Source of the DNA: Conoideocrella luteorostrata
Taxonomy: Eukaryota > Ascomycota > Sordariomycetes > Hypocreales > Clavicipitaceae
NCBI GenBank assembly: GCA_032433595.1
Contig: JASWJB010000089.1
Span: forward strand, 62,001 to 126,000
Direction of reading: 5' to 3'
DNA length: 64,000 nt
Within the stretch, counting starts at the first letter, position 1, and each line of letters begins with the position of its first letter. Made by a program: the position numbers and the translations under genes. The notes under the pieces were generated by a model. That model did no database searches. It was not told where the DNA came from and saw only the letters and a program-made list of their open reading frames with translations. Shown here piece after piece: positions 33,235 to 45,000 of the stretch.

Positions 33235-33738
33235 CCTATAATTCTTATGATTGAGATGATGAGCCTTGTGCTCTGGATTTTTTTTTTTCCATCGCCTCTT
33301 TTCGAAATTTGTCCGTGGCTAGTACTCTACCTACCATACGTGGTGGGAAAGATCGAGTGAGCAGAGATGGCTACGTTCTGCTTTTTTGTTGGAAGAGTGC
33401 TGTAGTGAGATGACCTCTGCTACTCGTTCTGCCGCCATCGTTTTGCGTCACAATCTGCAGCGGTTATCTGATCATAATTGCGACATATCTACAGTATGCA
33501 GTTTTTTTTTTTGTCGTGTTCCCTTCGTACATATAACAGACCATTTCGCTATCAGCATTCAACATCCGCTCATAAATAATTTTCGCACTGTTTTAGTTAT
33601 CCTAAACGCAGAATGATTATTACAGAACGGCGACTCAGTCCGTCAGTCCGTCGTACGATCTCCCCAATCGTCGACCCATGCGCACCGTAGTTATTTAAAA
33701 AAAAAATATCCACAATGTATTCGAGGCAATAAGTCGCA
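33232..33738. other. Spacer, tRNA to conserved unknown gene
   Basis: T-rich runs (33280-33290, 33502-33513) and an A-rich run (33696-33706). No gene found. Confidence 0.6.
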
Positions 33739-34344
33739 TTAGCTTGGCATCTTCTTAGTTACGCGCCCGGACAACGCTTTAGAGCTCGAACGACCCGTTC
33801 TCTTGCCCTGTTTTCCCCGCCCGCGTCGGCCTCCAAGGCGCCGCAGCAAAGAAGCCAAGTATCCGCCGTTACGCTTCGCCTCCTCCCGGTTGATGCTATG
33901 ATGCCGAGTGTAGTTGCGGAATTCTTCGAAATCGGGCCATAACTTGACCTCTTTCGATGTTCGTCGTGCGTCTATGAGATCCACAATGTTGACCAGCACT
34001 GCTTTCAGCGTCTTTTTACACACTGCAATGGAGTCGCCCGGGGTAAGGCGAACTTCGCGGCACAGAGCTTGGTAGCCTTTGAGTACCTCCTCTGCGGTGA
34101 TTTTTTCGCCTGTGATGTCCTGGAGCTGCGACTGAGGAAAGTAGTGGAACTCGAGTTCCTCGCGCATCGCAATAGTGCGGTTCTGAACATACTGCTGGGA
34201 ACCAAGCACCCAGCCCTGCGACGAGGCGAGGCGTTCAAATTCATGGTCGAACGAGGCGTCCTCATCGGGTATGAAGTTTTCGTATTTGGTAAAGTGGGAT
34301 TGAGAGGAAGGCGGTAGGTTCGGACCATCTTCTCTGGCTGACAT
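33739..34344 (-). CDS. Conserved fungal protein of unknown function
   Basis: Single exon, 201 residues. The core from about residue 35 has SSQGWVLGSQQYVQNR, then HYFPQSQLQDITGEK, EEVLKGYQALCREV, KKTLKAVLVNIVDLID, and VKLWPDFEEFRNYT. This pattern looks like a family of uncharacterised ascomycete proteins; I recall the same motif order in other Sordariomycetes but cannot name a domain. The C-terminal 45 residues are strongly basic (RRLGGRRGRGKQGKRTGRSS), suggesting nucleic-acid binding or nuclear localisation, which is inference. There is no signal peptide or membrane segment. Confidence 0.8.
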   Translation of the reverse strand: MSAREDGPNLPPSSQSHFTKYENFIPDEDASFDHEFERLASSQGWVLGSQQYVQNRTIAMREELEFHYFPQSQLQDITGEKITAEEVLKGYQALCREVRLTPGDSIAVCKKTLKAVLVNIVDLIDARRTSKEVKLWPDFEEFRNYTRHHSINREEAKRNGGYLASLLRRLGGRRGRGKQGKRTGRSSSKALSGRVTKKMPS

Positions 34345-34913
34345 TTTCGAGACGAGGCTTCCCTACAAAAGTGTTAGGCTGGTTTGGGAAAGAGTAGACA
34401 CGCAAAGCTTTGCGCACCTTGTGTTGGGCGGAGAAAGTGATGATATTCTCTAACTAAGGAAAAGGCATTACGGTCTCGAGGAAGGCTTAAGAGGCTGTCA
34501 CATTACACTGAGTGATCATGATACCGATTTGGTGGCCCCAACAGCTTGAGCATCCACCGCGTCCTGACGCGTGACCACCTTGACAGATGTCGCCAGCCGC
34601 AGCAGGTGCTGGCGCAAGTGCCAATTTAGGCCCCGGGTTGGCTCTGACAGTGCTCATTTTCCCCTTTTCAGCGCCTTTGACATTGAATAAAAAAGGCAAC
34701 GTTCTTTGCCTTTCAAGTCCAATACTTCCTCCGTATGGAGGTAGTAATAAGAAGCCCCCGCTGCTTACTCCACCGCGGCATTGCTTTATAATGACTACGG
34801 AGTACTTGCGAAATATCTGCAGTAAAAGCATTCTCTCTCGACGGGTTTTCTTTCATCTCCAAAAGCTTCCCGCCGCAACAATCCGTTACGCTCGATGGCT
34901 GATATAACCAGAG
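34345..34913. other. Spacer upstream of the unknown gene
   Basis: 5' flank of the conserved unknown gene and 3' flank of the CDF gene. A motif copy CTACGGAGTAC is at 34795-34805. Opposing ORFs (34487-34907) are not supported. Confidence 0.55.
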
Positions 34914-36659
34914 CTACTTTGATCGCAACTTGATGGTCTGCTTGATAAACGACTGCAAGCGCTCCTTCAGGCTCTTGATCTGGACGTGCTCAAACAACGG
35001 CTTATGCTCCTCATAGACATTATGTTCATGCTCATAATCCACATGCACGAATGCCCTCTCAACATCAGCCAGTCCTTCGAGCTTCCGCTGCAAAGATTGA
35101 CTGATGTCGTGAGACATCCGCAGTGGCGTATCCGCGTCCATAACAATATCTACTTCGACGTAGTAATTCTGGCCAGCATGATAAGCTCGACACTGCTCGA
35201 TTTGGTCAGACGCTGCTTTATGCACCCGTAGTGAATCTTGCGTTGTACGCAAACTAACCGTGTCAACTTTGAGAATACGCGCGTCGTGCGTCAAGGTCAC
35301 GTAAATCAACTTGGACACATATGCAGTTGGCGCGCCCTTTCCAGCTAGTAGCCACATCTGCTCAAAGGCATTCGCCGCCCAGGAGATCAGGATGAGGAGC
35401 GCGATGCATATTGCACCAATGGGATCGAGATACCAGACGAAGCGATCGCCAACGATGGACATGACAAGACCAAACACGTTGACGACGATATCGTTGCGAT
35501 GGTCGATGAAGAACACCTCGACCGAGGGGAAGCGCCTGTAGAAGAAGCAGTATATCATGAGTGAGGTCTTGGAGAAAACTGTACAGCAAGCCCAGAATCA
35601 GCAATCGCCATGACAAAATAGTTTTGGATAGTACCTACTGGCGACGCCGACAAGGGCCAGCGGCACCGGCTGCAGCGGAGCAGATTCGTGCTGGCCGCTG
35701 GCGAGATTTCGAGCAGCTTCAATCTACAAAAGAGTCAATGATCATGTGTGGACGCAACCCTCAGTTTGCGACTTATCTTCTTACGAGTAATTGAACCGAA
35801 ACAGTGGCCATCAATGCGCAAAACACAATGATCCCGACTGGCTCTATTCTCGTTCGGCCCTGACGGCAGCCTAGTTTAGAGATGACCCAGACTCCATGCC
35901 AGTACGACAGGCACTCACAACAGGATACTTGTAGATGCTCGGCCGCCGCGCAAGTTTAGACGTAATAAGCATTACGCATGATGATACCAAATCCATGAAT
36001 GCATCTGCCGCAGTAGCAAACAGCTTTGAACATGTTTTAGCATCATGAAGCCTATGTCCAAGAGCTGGAGCTACAACATACCGATAGCGAACCTGTCGAT
36101 ATAGCTGCATACAGTTGGATGATGAAGAGGCAAAGATTGACGGTGAAGGAGGCATACACCGCAAACTTGATCCGTGGTCGCATCCGAGTTTCCTCGTCTG
36201 AGGCGCGCTGTTCTTCCTCCTCGACGCTGAGAAACTGGTCTATCAGCTCATTTTGCTTCGTGTAAAAGGTCTTCATTCTTCTCCGGTTAGCGTTGGGGTA
36301 TTGAGAAGCTATTTGTATCTTCGTGTTGCAGTATTTCGCCTGGCGGAGCATTTCAGGGTCAATCGCCAGTGCTTTGGCCGACACCGCAGCATTGGCATCT
36401 TCGCCTGTTGATCTTGCGGCGTCGGCATGTGACGGTTGTTGCTTCTACAGCAGAAAACGAAAGTCAGTCTTGCCTTGCTTGAGGATTGAGTCTACTGCCA
36501 TTTGAGTAGGTACTGGACTATGGGGCTCAATGTAACCTCGTGGCGAGATATGGAACGATCCGTCTGATCAGCGTTCGTCGCATTTTCGGGAACCAGCCTG
36601 GCAGCAACAGGACCTTCACGGCCGTCTTCAGACTTGGGTGGTGTCAGGTCGTCTGTCAT
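34914..36659 (-). CDS. Cation diffusion facilitator, Mn2+-type
   Basis: Six exons, complement(join(34914..35578,35639..35723,35785..35859,35919..36023,36082..36444,36537..36659)), 471 residues. Most introns have GTATGT, GTGAGT, GTAAGA or GTAGGT donors; the first (donor GTTACA) is the weakest. The membrane part begins near residue 140 (FAVYASFTVNLCLFIIQLYA). TM2 has DAFMD (D169 and D173), and TM5 has DHRND (D276 and D280): the DxxxD plus DxxxD signature of the Mn-CDF group, whereas zinc transporters usually have HxxxD. YKYPV-GRTRIEPVGIIVF also matches plant and fungal Mn-CDFs. The C-terminal cytosolic domain (HAGQNYYVEVDIVMDADTPL) fits the dimerisation fold. It should export Mn2+ from the cytosol into vacuole, Golgi or outside the cell. 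Confidence 0.87.
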
Positions 36660-38888
36660 TTTGTTCTTCAACTCGTGGCATTATAAACTTTATATGGCAA
36701 TGCCGGGAAAGGTGAGCAATCAGTCTATTTAAGAGCAAGACTGCGCGTTTTCCGGCTGCGGGCAAGCCTTGCCAACTGCACACCTACTTAACACGAATCG
36801 CATATTGCCGGATGAAAAGGTCCGCATGGAATGGCACTGGTGTTAAGCAATGCATGAACAACGCACCGTTATAGCTCACAGACCAGAGTGATAAAGAGCA
36901 TATGCTCAGCCCTGAAGCCATGCACTTTTGGATAGGTTGTCGGAGGCTGGTTTTACCTATTGGTCATTCACGTCTCACACTCCATTTTGCCATACTGCAG
37001 ATCTGCTATATTGCATGGTCATCTGGCGCCGCGGACAACAATCGAATTGCAATATAATCAAGCGCGTTTTGGACATCTTATCGCACGCGGCCACAATTGG
37101 CTGATCCTGTAACATATCGAGTTCCACCTTGATGTGATGCAAGCCACTGTCTGGAAGAGATCTACGGGTGGTGGGGGGTTAAAAATACTCATGTACATAA
37201 ACCCATCACGGGAAATAAAGAATTTGGAATTGGGATGCCATCCAGTAGTCAGTAAGCTTGATTCTGTGCTGAAACCACCTGCCCGAGAGCCATGTGATGG
37301 GCGGTGGTGTACTGGCTTGCCCTCACATGAAGCGTGGCGCATCGGCGTGAACAGATGTTTGAAAGACTGCGTCAAGCCAGCCGAAAATGCCCTATTTTTG
37401 TCAATTATCCCTTTCCACCCCCTTTGACTGCTGTCCTGTTCTTTCTTTTCTTGTCTCTTGCTGGAGACTGACAGGTTCAATTGCGCAGCAACAGAATGTG
37501 CGAGTCGCCAAGTATTGGGACAACAACTGTAAATAGACAGCGTGATGCTTCATACCGGGTACCGAACTCAGTCTGTTGCATCACAGCATCTCCAGGTTCA
37601 CACCCGTCCTCTTCCATGTGGACAGACATTGGACGCCAGCAGTGTTTGAGGCAGACATCCCCAGCTTGGCAGCCCCAAGTCACGTAAAAAATCGATGGAG
37701 AGAGTTCACGAGAGGAGCTTGGGAGCGGGTAGAACGGCGGGGTTACTCAGCACCGGTGTCGTCCCAATGGCATTTAATAAAGTGTTACTATTTTTCAATA
37801 TTGCTGACTGAGACAGCGCATGCCGCACGCCAGTGACGCGGAGATTTGCCCAAGATCGGAATAGCAAGCCCGTGCTTCCTCCGTGCGAAAGAACGAGAAC
37901 GACGACGGCCGACGGACATCACGAGTGGCGTATTTCGTACGGAGTAAAGCTGCGGAGTACAGTCAGAGGAGCTCTGAGCCCCAAACCCGACGGACTCCGC
38001 GCCCCGGTCGCCAGCAGACTTTGTCCGCGCTCTCTTCGCACTCCTAATGAATGTCCTTTCCTACTGATCTCTGAGAGTGGGCTGCACAGCATAAGCACCC
38101 CGCATAAAGCCGCCTGACTGCATTATCGCGCGAATGCCGTGGCAATGCCGTGTGCGATCGGCAGTCTCAGCGGACTTTGGCGGCGATGGAAATTTGCCGT
38201 TCCATGTGCAATGATGTCGTCCTGCATCAGAGGGCAAAGCCGCCATACTAAACGTTACAGCGATGGCTGGGTGATCGGGGGCTTTCTCTGGAAGCGGTCA
38301 GTGTAATAGTTACTGACTGGCTTGCCAAGAGCACCAACACGCGTTGTCTCTAATCATACTACTGCCGCCAGCCTTCATGGACTGGCGGATTCCGTCGTAT
38401 CACATCGCGTGCTGGCTATGTCGCTGAACACTAAAATCTCATATTCGCCGTCGGAGGTACGGGTGCCAATCACGGAGTACACCAATCACGGAGTACATGT
38501 CACGGTATTGGCCTGCTGTCGGGCCTGGCCCGCCCAAAACCTGCATCAGAGCTGGGGCCCATGTGCGCCACTCTCGCTTCAACAGCGCCAGATCTTCACC
38601 ACCGCACCACGGATAGCTCAATGTCCCACAACGTGACGTGACGTTGGGAAATTCGGGGCAGATTACTCGATGCTCGAGCAGAATACGACTGTTGCGTTGT
38701 GCTGACCCGCCTGGGTGTCCCCATATTCCCCGTACGTGCTGCCAATGCTATTGACTTTAAATAAGACCCTGCCGCCCGAATCCGAATGCCAGTTTATCCA
38801 TCATCTCTGCTGCCATTCCTACTCCGTAACCTGCAATTCAGTGCGTGCTAGCCAGTAACACGGAGAGGTGCCCAGCTACGCGAGCAAG
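36660..38888. other. Intergenic, 2.2 kb
   Basis: Divergent region between the CDF gene and the P450. It holds motif copies at 37937 and 38819, a perfect double 16-mer at 38466-38497 containing ACGGAGTAC, and no convincing gene; ORFs on both strands at 37058-38250 overlap heavily. Confidence 0.5.
38466..38497. repeat. Two tandem copies of CCAATCACGGAGTACA
   Basis: Perfect direct repeat of 16 bp, each holding ACGGAGTAC, close to the recurrent motif, 390 bp upstream of the P450 start. Confidence 0.9.
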
Positions 38889-40517
38889 ATGGAGTCAATT
38901 TCAAACCTCAGCCAGTCGAGGCAGCTCGTGCTCGGCGCTGCAGCCCTCGCAATTCTTGCATTCATCTTGAACGGGCTCCAGCAATTCTTCAGCCGCCGTC
39001 GTTTTGCCCGCCAGAATGGCTGCAAGCCCGTGGCAAACACCCCCGTCAAGGACCCCATCTTGGGCCTGGACTTGATTCGAAGACAGCTTCGTGCCGCGAA
39101 ACAGCACAAGGCCCTAGAACAAGGCGTAGAACGCTTTCAGACCTATGGAAACACGTTTAGGTCGAGGCTGTTAATGCAGAACGCCATTGTCACCATTGAG
39201 CCCGACAACATCAAGACTGTTTTGGCCCTCAAGTTCGACGACTTCGGCATTGGCCACCGCCTCGAGCGGTTCGGCCCCCTCCTGGGCGCAGGCATCTTCG
39301 ACACCGACGGGAAACACTGGCATATGTCTCGGTCCCTCATCCGACCAAACTTCACGCGCGACCAGGTCGCCGACTTGGCAGCATTCGAGAGCTTGATGCC
39401 CGGTCTCTTTGCCCTGATCCCCCGCGACGGCAAAACCACCGTCGACCTGCAGGACCTCTTCTTCCGCTACACCATTGATTCCGCCACCGAGTTCCTCTTT
39501 GGCCAGTCCGTCGGGAGCTTGAAGGAGGACATTGCCGACAAAGAGATCAGTTTCGCCGAGGCCTTCAACTATGCCCAGGACGCTATCAGAATCCGCAACC
39601 TTCTCGGGGGCTTGCACATATTCTACCGCGACCCCAAGGCCGATCAGTGCAACAAGATCTGCCGAGATTTCGCCCAGCAGTTTGTCGACAAAGCTGTCGA
39701 GGCTGTTCGAGCGGACGAGGAGCAAGGAGAAGCTGACGAGAAACGCGACAAATACATCTTCTCGCACGAGCTGGCGAGACGCACGCCCGATAAACTTCGT
39801 ATCCTGGATGAGCTTATGAACGTTTTGCTTGCTGGTCGTGACACCACTGCTAGTTTGCTGAGCAACATGTTCTTCATGCTGGCCAAGCACCCAGACGTGT
39901 GGGCCAAGCTGCGAAATGAAGTGGCCAGCTTGGATGGACGATTGCCTACATACGATGAACTGCGAAACCTCAAGTATCTCAAGTGCTGCATGAACGAATG
40001 TAAGAAGCGCCAAACCCCTTTCTGTCTTGTCTTATCTTATCTTGTTTTTTTTTTTTTTTTCATAAGCTAACAACGCGGCCCCCTAGCATTACGTCTGCAT
40101 CCCGTCGTGCCCTTAAATGGCCGTAAGGCCCTTCGAGACACAGTCTTACCAGTCGGTGGCGGACCCGACGGCCAGTCCCCCGTCTTTGTTGCCAAGAACA
40201 CTCAGGTCATTTACAATGTTTACGCCATGCACCGTAGAAAAGACTTTTACGGACCTGACGCCGATGACTTCCGCCCTGAACGGTGGGAAAGCGGCAAACT
40301 CCAGCCACGCTGGGAGTACCTGCCGTTCAATGGTGGCCCACGGATCTGCGTTGGCCAACAATATGCCCTGACTGAGGTTTCTTACGTTACTGTGCGTCTT
40401 GCGCAGGCATTTGCGGGGCTGGAGAGTCGAGATGCTGGCCCCTGGGAGGAGAACCTAACGTTGACGTTGTGTTCTCGAAACGGAACGCGGGTGTGTCTGA
40501 CGCCCGCTTCGGCATGA
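38889..40517 (+). CDS. Cytochrome P450, CYP52-like alkane/fatty-acid hydroxylase
   Basis: Two exons, join(38889..39999,40087..40517), 513 residues. The 87-nt intron (GTAAGA...CCTAG, with a 16-T run) makes codon 371 and restores [14 protein letters not shown]. The start is ATG 38889; an upstream in-frame GTG is unlikely. Residues 16-36 form a membrane anchor ([20 protein letters not shown]). Motifs are the I-helix [11 protein letters not shown] (near residue 315), ExxR at E370-R373, and the haem site [16 protein letters not shown] with Cys458. [30 protein letters not shown] and [11 protein letters not shown] are CYP52 hallmarks. CYP52 enzymes omega-hydroxylate n-alkanes and fatty acids in the ER; in insect- or plant-associated fungi they can help use cuticle hydrocarbons. 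No partner gene is adjacent. Confidence 0.92.
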
Positions 40518-41742
40518 ACGGGGTTTGACAATTGATGATGACGTGTATTATGATTAAGAATTGGAGTTGCATTGGCATTCGCGGTATCAACTTAATGGAT
40601 TGGCATGAAATTTGGTCAGAAATGTATGGCGGTAGTCCGGAGACACAGGACGGTTAATCTCACCTCCATCTAGACTCTCTAATAAGGAAGAATCGTACAA
40701 GTTCAATTATTTCACTCACCAAAAAGCTTGGGACTCCCCTCTAGTTGCTTGTAATGAATGCTACGGTTGATGCTCTCATGTGTGCCAACATCTCACGTGG
40801 ACAGTTTCACCATTTAACCGGTGGCAGCTTTCGCGTCCAGCCATGCGCAGCAGGCCCACCAAGCATTTGATCACCACTATTTTCCAACACATCAGAGGAG
40901 GAATACTCTCATAACTTAGCTGAACTCAAACACCGATTTTTACTTCCATGATTTTACGCTTCTTGTTCGTCGCTCACACGCCCTTTATGTTTATGCTGCG
41001 GATCGCAAGAGCTGGCTCCAAACAGTCCAAACTACCCTGCACCAGTCAGCGGTCATCAAACGTGTTCAGGGAGGCGTGTTGGTATGGTCAATAAAGCGAA
41101 AACATTAGAATTTTGAACAGAGATTATTCGCGCTACCAAGTTACGCACAATCGAATATATACATCGTCTCTAGTCGTCGAATCAGCTATTAATGATTTAT
41201 ATTCCGGGTACGCATGCGAATATCAGCACATAAGTAGACTCTGCTGAATAAACAACGTTATCATACTATGCGCATCCTCCAGACTATGTTTAGACTTTGC
41301 AAAAAATAAGCCTTGCCCGATTTAAGCCAGCGATCATGGATATAGAGTCTTGGATCATGCTTAATGGGGGACAAGGTTTCGTGAGCCAGCCAGCTATTTA
41401 GTGCAATTAATTTATACGTTGCCAGAACTATATCCATGGGCGTGACGCCAATCTCGCAATATTAGCATCGCTGCCTTAGAATTTATACTAAACCAATAGC
41501 CATGCTGGCGGTTGATGCTTAATAAAGTACTAAATTTACGTGTTTCTGATAGTCTGCGCTTTTTCACGGACTTCTGAAAAGTTATTGTTGCTTACGTCAG
41601 AGCGTGCGCGATGTGTTTGTGCCTGTTAAAGTGAGATTTCTTTATTGCGCGCTGTTAACTGAGCAGTCTATTGTGAAGCAAGGGTTGAGACTGCCAGCCA
41701 TGTCTTGACCCCTCTTTTCCTGGTACATTTAGATTGGTAAGA

Positions 41743-41852
41743 TGCCCTTGGGAGGGGATAAAATTGCAGTGAATGTAGAGTCAGCTCACCACATCGACTT
41801 GGACTTGAGTGGTTAAGCCGCCGTGCCCTTGGGAGGGGTTAAAATTGCAGTG
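41743..41852. repeat. Duplicated 29-mer, spacing 81 bp
   Basis: TGCCCTTGGGAGGGGWTAAA followed by ATTGCAGTG occurs at 41743-41771 and 41824-41852, differing at one base (A/T). The core CCCTTGGGAGGGG is partly palindromic. Confidence 0.85.
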
Positions 41853-41878
41853 CAGGTTTGCCCATTCGTCTGCCTTAG

Positions 41879-42043
41879 ATGACATTCACCGCAGCGTATA
41901 ACCCCGAGCCAGTATACGATATGGTCGTCGCTCTAGAGCCTGCACCCTTCAACCGTCTGCGGAATTACTTTGCCAAGAGGCACGCTCCCCTCTTCCATGC
42001 TATCGCCGAACTTACTGAAATCGGCTGGCCCAAACACACATAG
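41879..42043 (+). CDS. Possible small exon or 54-residue ORF, unknown
   Basis: ATG at 41879 opens a 54-codon frame ending TAG 42041-42043. The composition is protein-like (NPEPVYDMVVALEPAPFNRL, then HAPLFHAIAELTEIGWPKH). It is preceded directly by CTGCCTTAG, which would make a good splice acceptor, so it could be the last exon of a gene or a gene relic rather than a complete gene. No upstream exon was found. The family is not recognised. Confidence 0.3.
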   Translation: MTFTAAYNPEPVYDMVVALEPAPFNRLRNYFAKRHAPLFHAIAELTEIGWPKHT

Positions 42044-45000
42044 CATTTCAACTTTGGAAGACAATGACAACCTGAGTCAGAGAATTCGGAACAAATCTTA
42101 ATAGTGGAATATCTGGCGAATAAATTGCTGCTACAAACTTAAAGTTACAGGTTTGTTTAATTATCTCCGCTGTCAGGGTGGAGCTTCATCCTTTGTACGA
42201 TTTTGCAACGAAGCACTTATAAACCAAAACACAAATATGGGGCTCCCACATCAATGCTTGCCAAATCGCTACATAGCAACCATGTATATCATGAGATTTC
42301 TTTGATGTAGTGTAGCATCATGTTGAGTCGGCTGAAACCGCGACCTCAGAGCATTTGGATGTCCATATATGTCCGGGGGAGAGGCAGCTCGTGCGTCGAT
42401 ATCCAGTGGGGCCGGTCGTCTCTCGAAGCACGAATTATTCCACCGGATGCTTCACTTTTGTTACGGGGTATGAGAGGGAGCAACTCCTTCACATTTACTC
42501 CGTGGAGTAGGTTCAGTCGGTGCAGTATTCCTTGCTCATCACCACACCGCCTCTTGAGTTTCTTGGGGAAACCTGGGGTTTGCGCGGCAACTCATACACC
42601 GGATTGGATATGAAATTATAACCCTACACCGCGATGTCCAGCTGGCGAAACGGCGCCGCAGAGTCTTGGTCTAGCAAACGCCGGTGCAGGGAAGTCTGCA
42701 ATGCCGGAGTATAGGTATAAACTCTAATTAATGACAGCATAGATATCCCTGCTAGGTTGACAGGGCTACAGGGCTACAAGGCAAGACCAGCAAACTAGGA
42801 CACGCACTCCTGCATAGCCACATACAAGTTTTGCATGATATCTTGCTCACCACGTCTTGCAGCACCCCTGTAATTCCTTGTATGAGCACAGTTCAGTCGC
42901 CGATGGTGTTTGTAATTCCCTGTGCGGTGCATGAAGCACTTCTTTTGATTAAATGCCTCCTATCGTCGGTGTGCCCTGTCACAGAGTGTCTAGCCCCCGC
43001 AGCATGCTCTCGCCAATGAGCGCCCGCTTCCGGCTTGCGGTATTTGGATATTATCTAATATGGCGCAAGTATAAAGCGTCCCTATGACGCCTTCGGCGAA
43101 CTACCTGACGTTCAAAAAGCGTTCCACTACTTCTCCACATTTCAACCGACACCTTGATGTTCAGAGATTCCCCGCGGGAAACTTAAATGATTACCCGCTC
43201 TTGAGAAAACAAGAACCGTTCCTGGGACAGTTTCAGCCCCCAACTCTGAGCGAGAATACGACGGCGGAGCCGACCTGTGCGTTTCATCATCCAATTCGAA
43301 CCACGTCGGATGGCTCAGAGACACCGCATAATAACAACCCACTGGAGAAGAAGGGCGTGTGCTGCGGGAAAATTAGCCGGTCTCCAGAAAAGAAGGCCCC
43401 TCCCCTCTCCCTCTCCATCTGCAGCATTATTTCCGAGATCACGGAGACTCGGTTGATCTGCAAAACCCGGAGGATATTACACTTTCTTTTTTTTTAGTCG
43501 GTTTAAACCGTGGTGCTGTCGCTTCATTGCTAACTCTCTTCACAGCTAGCGGCCTCACAAAACACTCCTTGAGACTCGGTGAGACTCGGTGAGAGCGTCT
43601 GGATGAGTTGGACGATATAGTCAACCGGAGTTCGCGACATAGTGTTTATGTGCATGAACATGATGTGAGACGATCTGACTCACGATACATGGAGATCGTT
43701 TGAAAACTCGAACCCAGTTCATAGACAGCTTGATCTTGCTACGCTACCCCGACATTTCTATCTATCCATCCTTCCGGCCGTATCTGGATCTTGCTCATCC
43801 CCCCCCACGATCCGCCCGGTATGCTGCATAAACAACGGGCTTATCTGCTTTTGGCGAAACGCTGGACAAACTTGGTGAACTTTCAATGTTCTTCTCATAC
43901 ACATTAGGCAGCGCGATTGATACAATCAGCCGTTTTAGATCGAGCCGGCATGATCATGTATACGCAACAAACAAAAAGCTGCTTCGCGATTCTCGTTTGC
44001 ACCGACCAGGGCATAAATCTGCAGAGTGACGGGATGGATGTAGCTTCCCAAGGCTGATAGGTAGGGTCGCAGATTGTTTTCTCTCTCCCTCTCCCACTCT
44101 CTCGTTAGGACGAATTGGACTTTATCTTATTTAAACTTTTTCTTAAATGGTCTGAAAACGCTTGGCTGGGTCTCATAATTGTAGAGGCCGTTCCAATGTA
44201 CGCTGTTTAATCTCCCGACGTTGTCATCTGAAGTGGCTGAGGGGAGATTAATAGCAAATACGTTGCAAGGTGACGTGGCTAATCTAAGTTTCTTTTCAAG
44301 GCCTATAGTTCTGTGTATGGTATTTCCTATATTACCGTCGAGATATATCGCTGTCCACACTGCTGCCAAGTAATAATAATTCGCATCCGGACAGAAGCGC
44401 CCACCTCGGAACCCGCACTGCAGGCGTCTGACTCGCTCACCATAAATCATCCCAACTCGGAACCATTTCTGTGATGCGTTCGAATACTGCTGCTTTACTT
44501 AACCTTTTCCTCTCTTTCTCGGCGACGAGCCATGAAACAAACCTTGTGCAGGTAGACACACGGGCTGGTACGTCGAATAAAGTACGATTTTGAAGTCCTT
44601 GGAGACACCGTGCTGCCTATGCCACCACCGCAGTGGTAAATGCATCGTGGCATGCTGCGCTCCCTCCGAGTCATGCTCCTGCTCCTGCTCCCGCTCCCGC
44701 TCCAGCCCCCCCCGCTGCTTCATGGCTGGCTCTTGGTCTTGTCGCGAGCGAGGTGCCATCGGCGTAAAAGCTGCGAGATTTGGGCATCCCCATCTTTGTC
44801 CGTTAGTTTGTCAGTGAATTTAGCCCTTGATTTTTCCCGACACGGAGGGTGTGCGTGCGGGGACAAAACGGTTCTGCAAAGAAGGGAGGATCTCCCTGTG
44901 CCGTTATGGGACGCTCCTCTGTTGGTCGTGGGGGAGAGAGGAGGAGCCCGGGAAATAATCGATCTGACTGATGATCGTTGAGGAGGCAATTGGGGTGGAC

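Noticed and set aside
44127..44450. 107-codon minus ORF in the long intergenic region
   Set aside because: Protein-like at first sight but no domain and no conserved motif; isolated among random ORFs.
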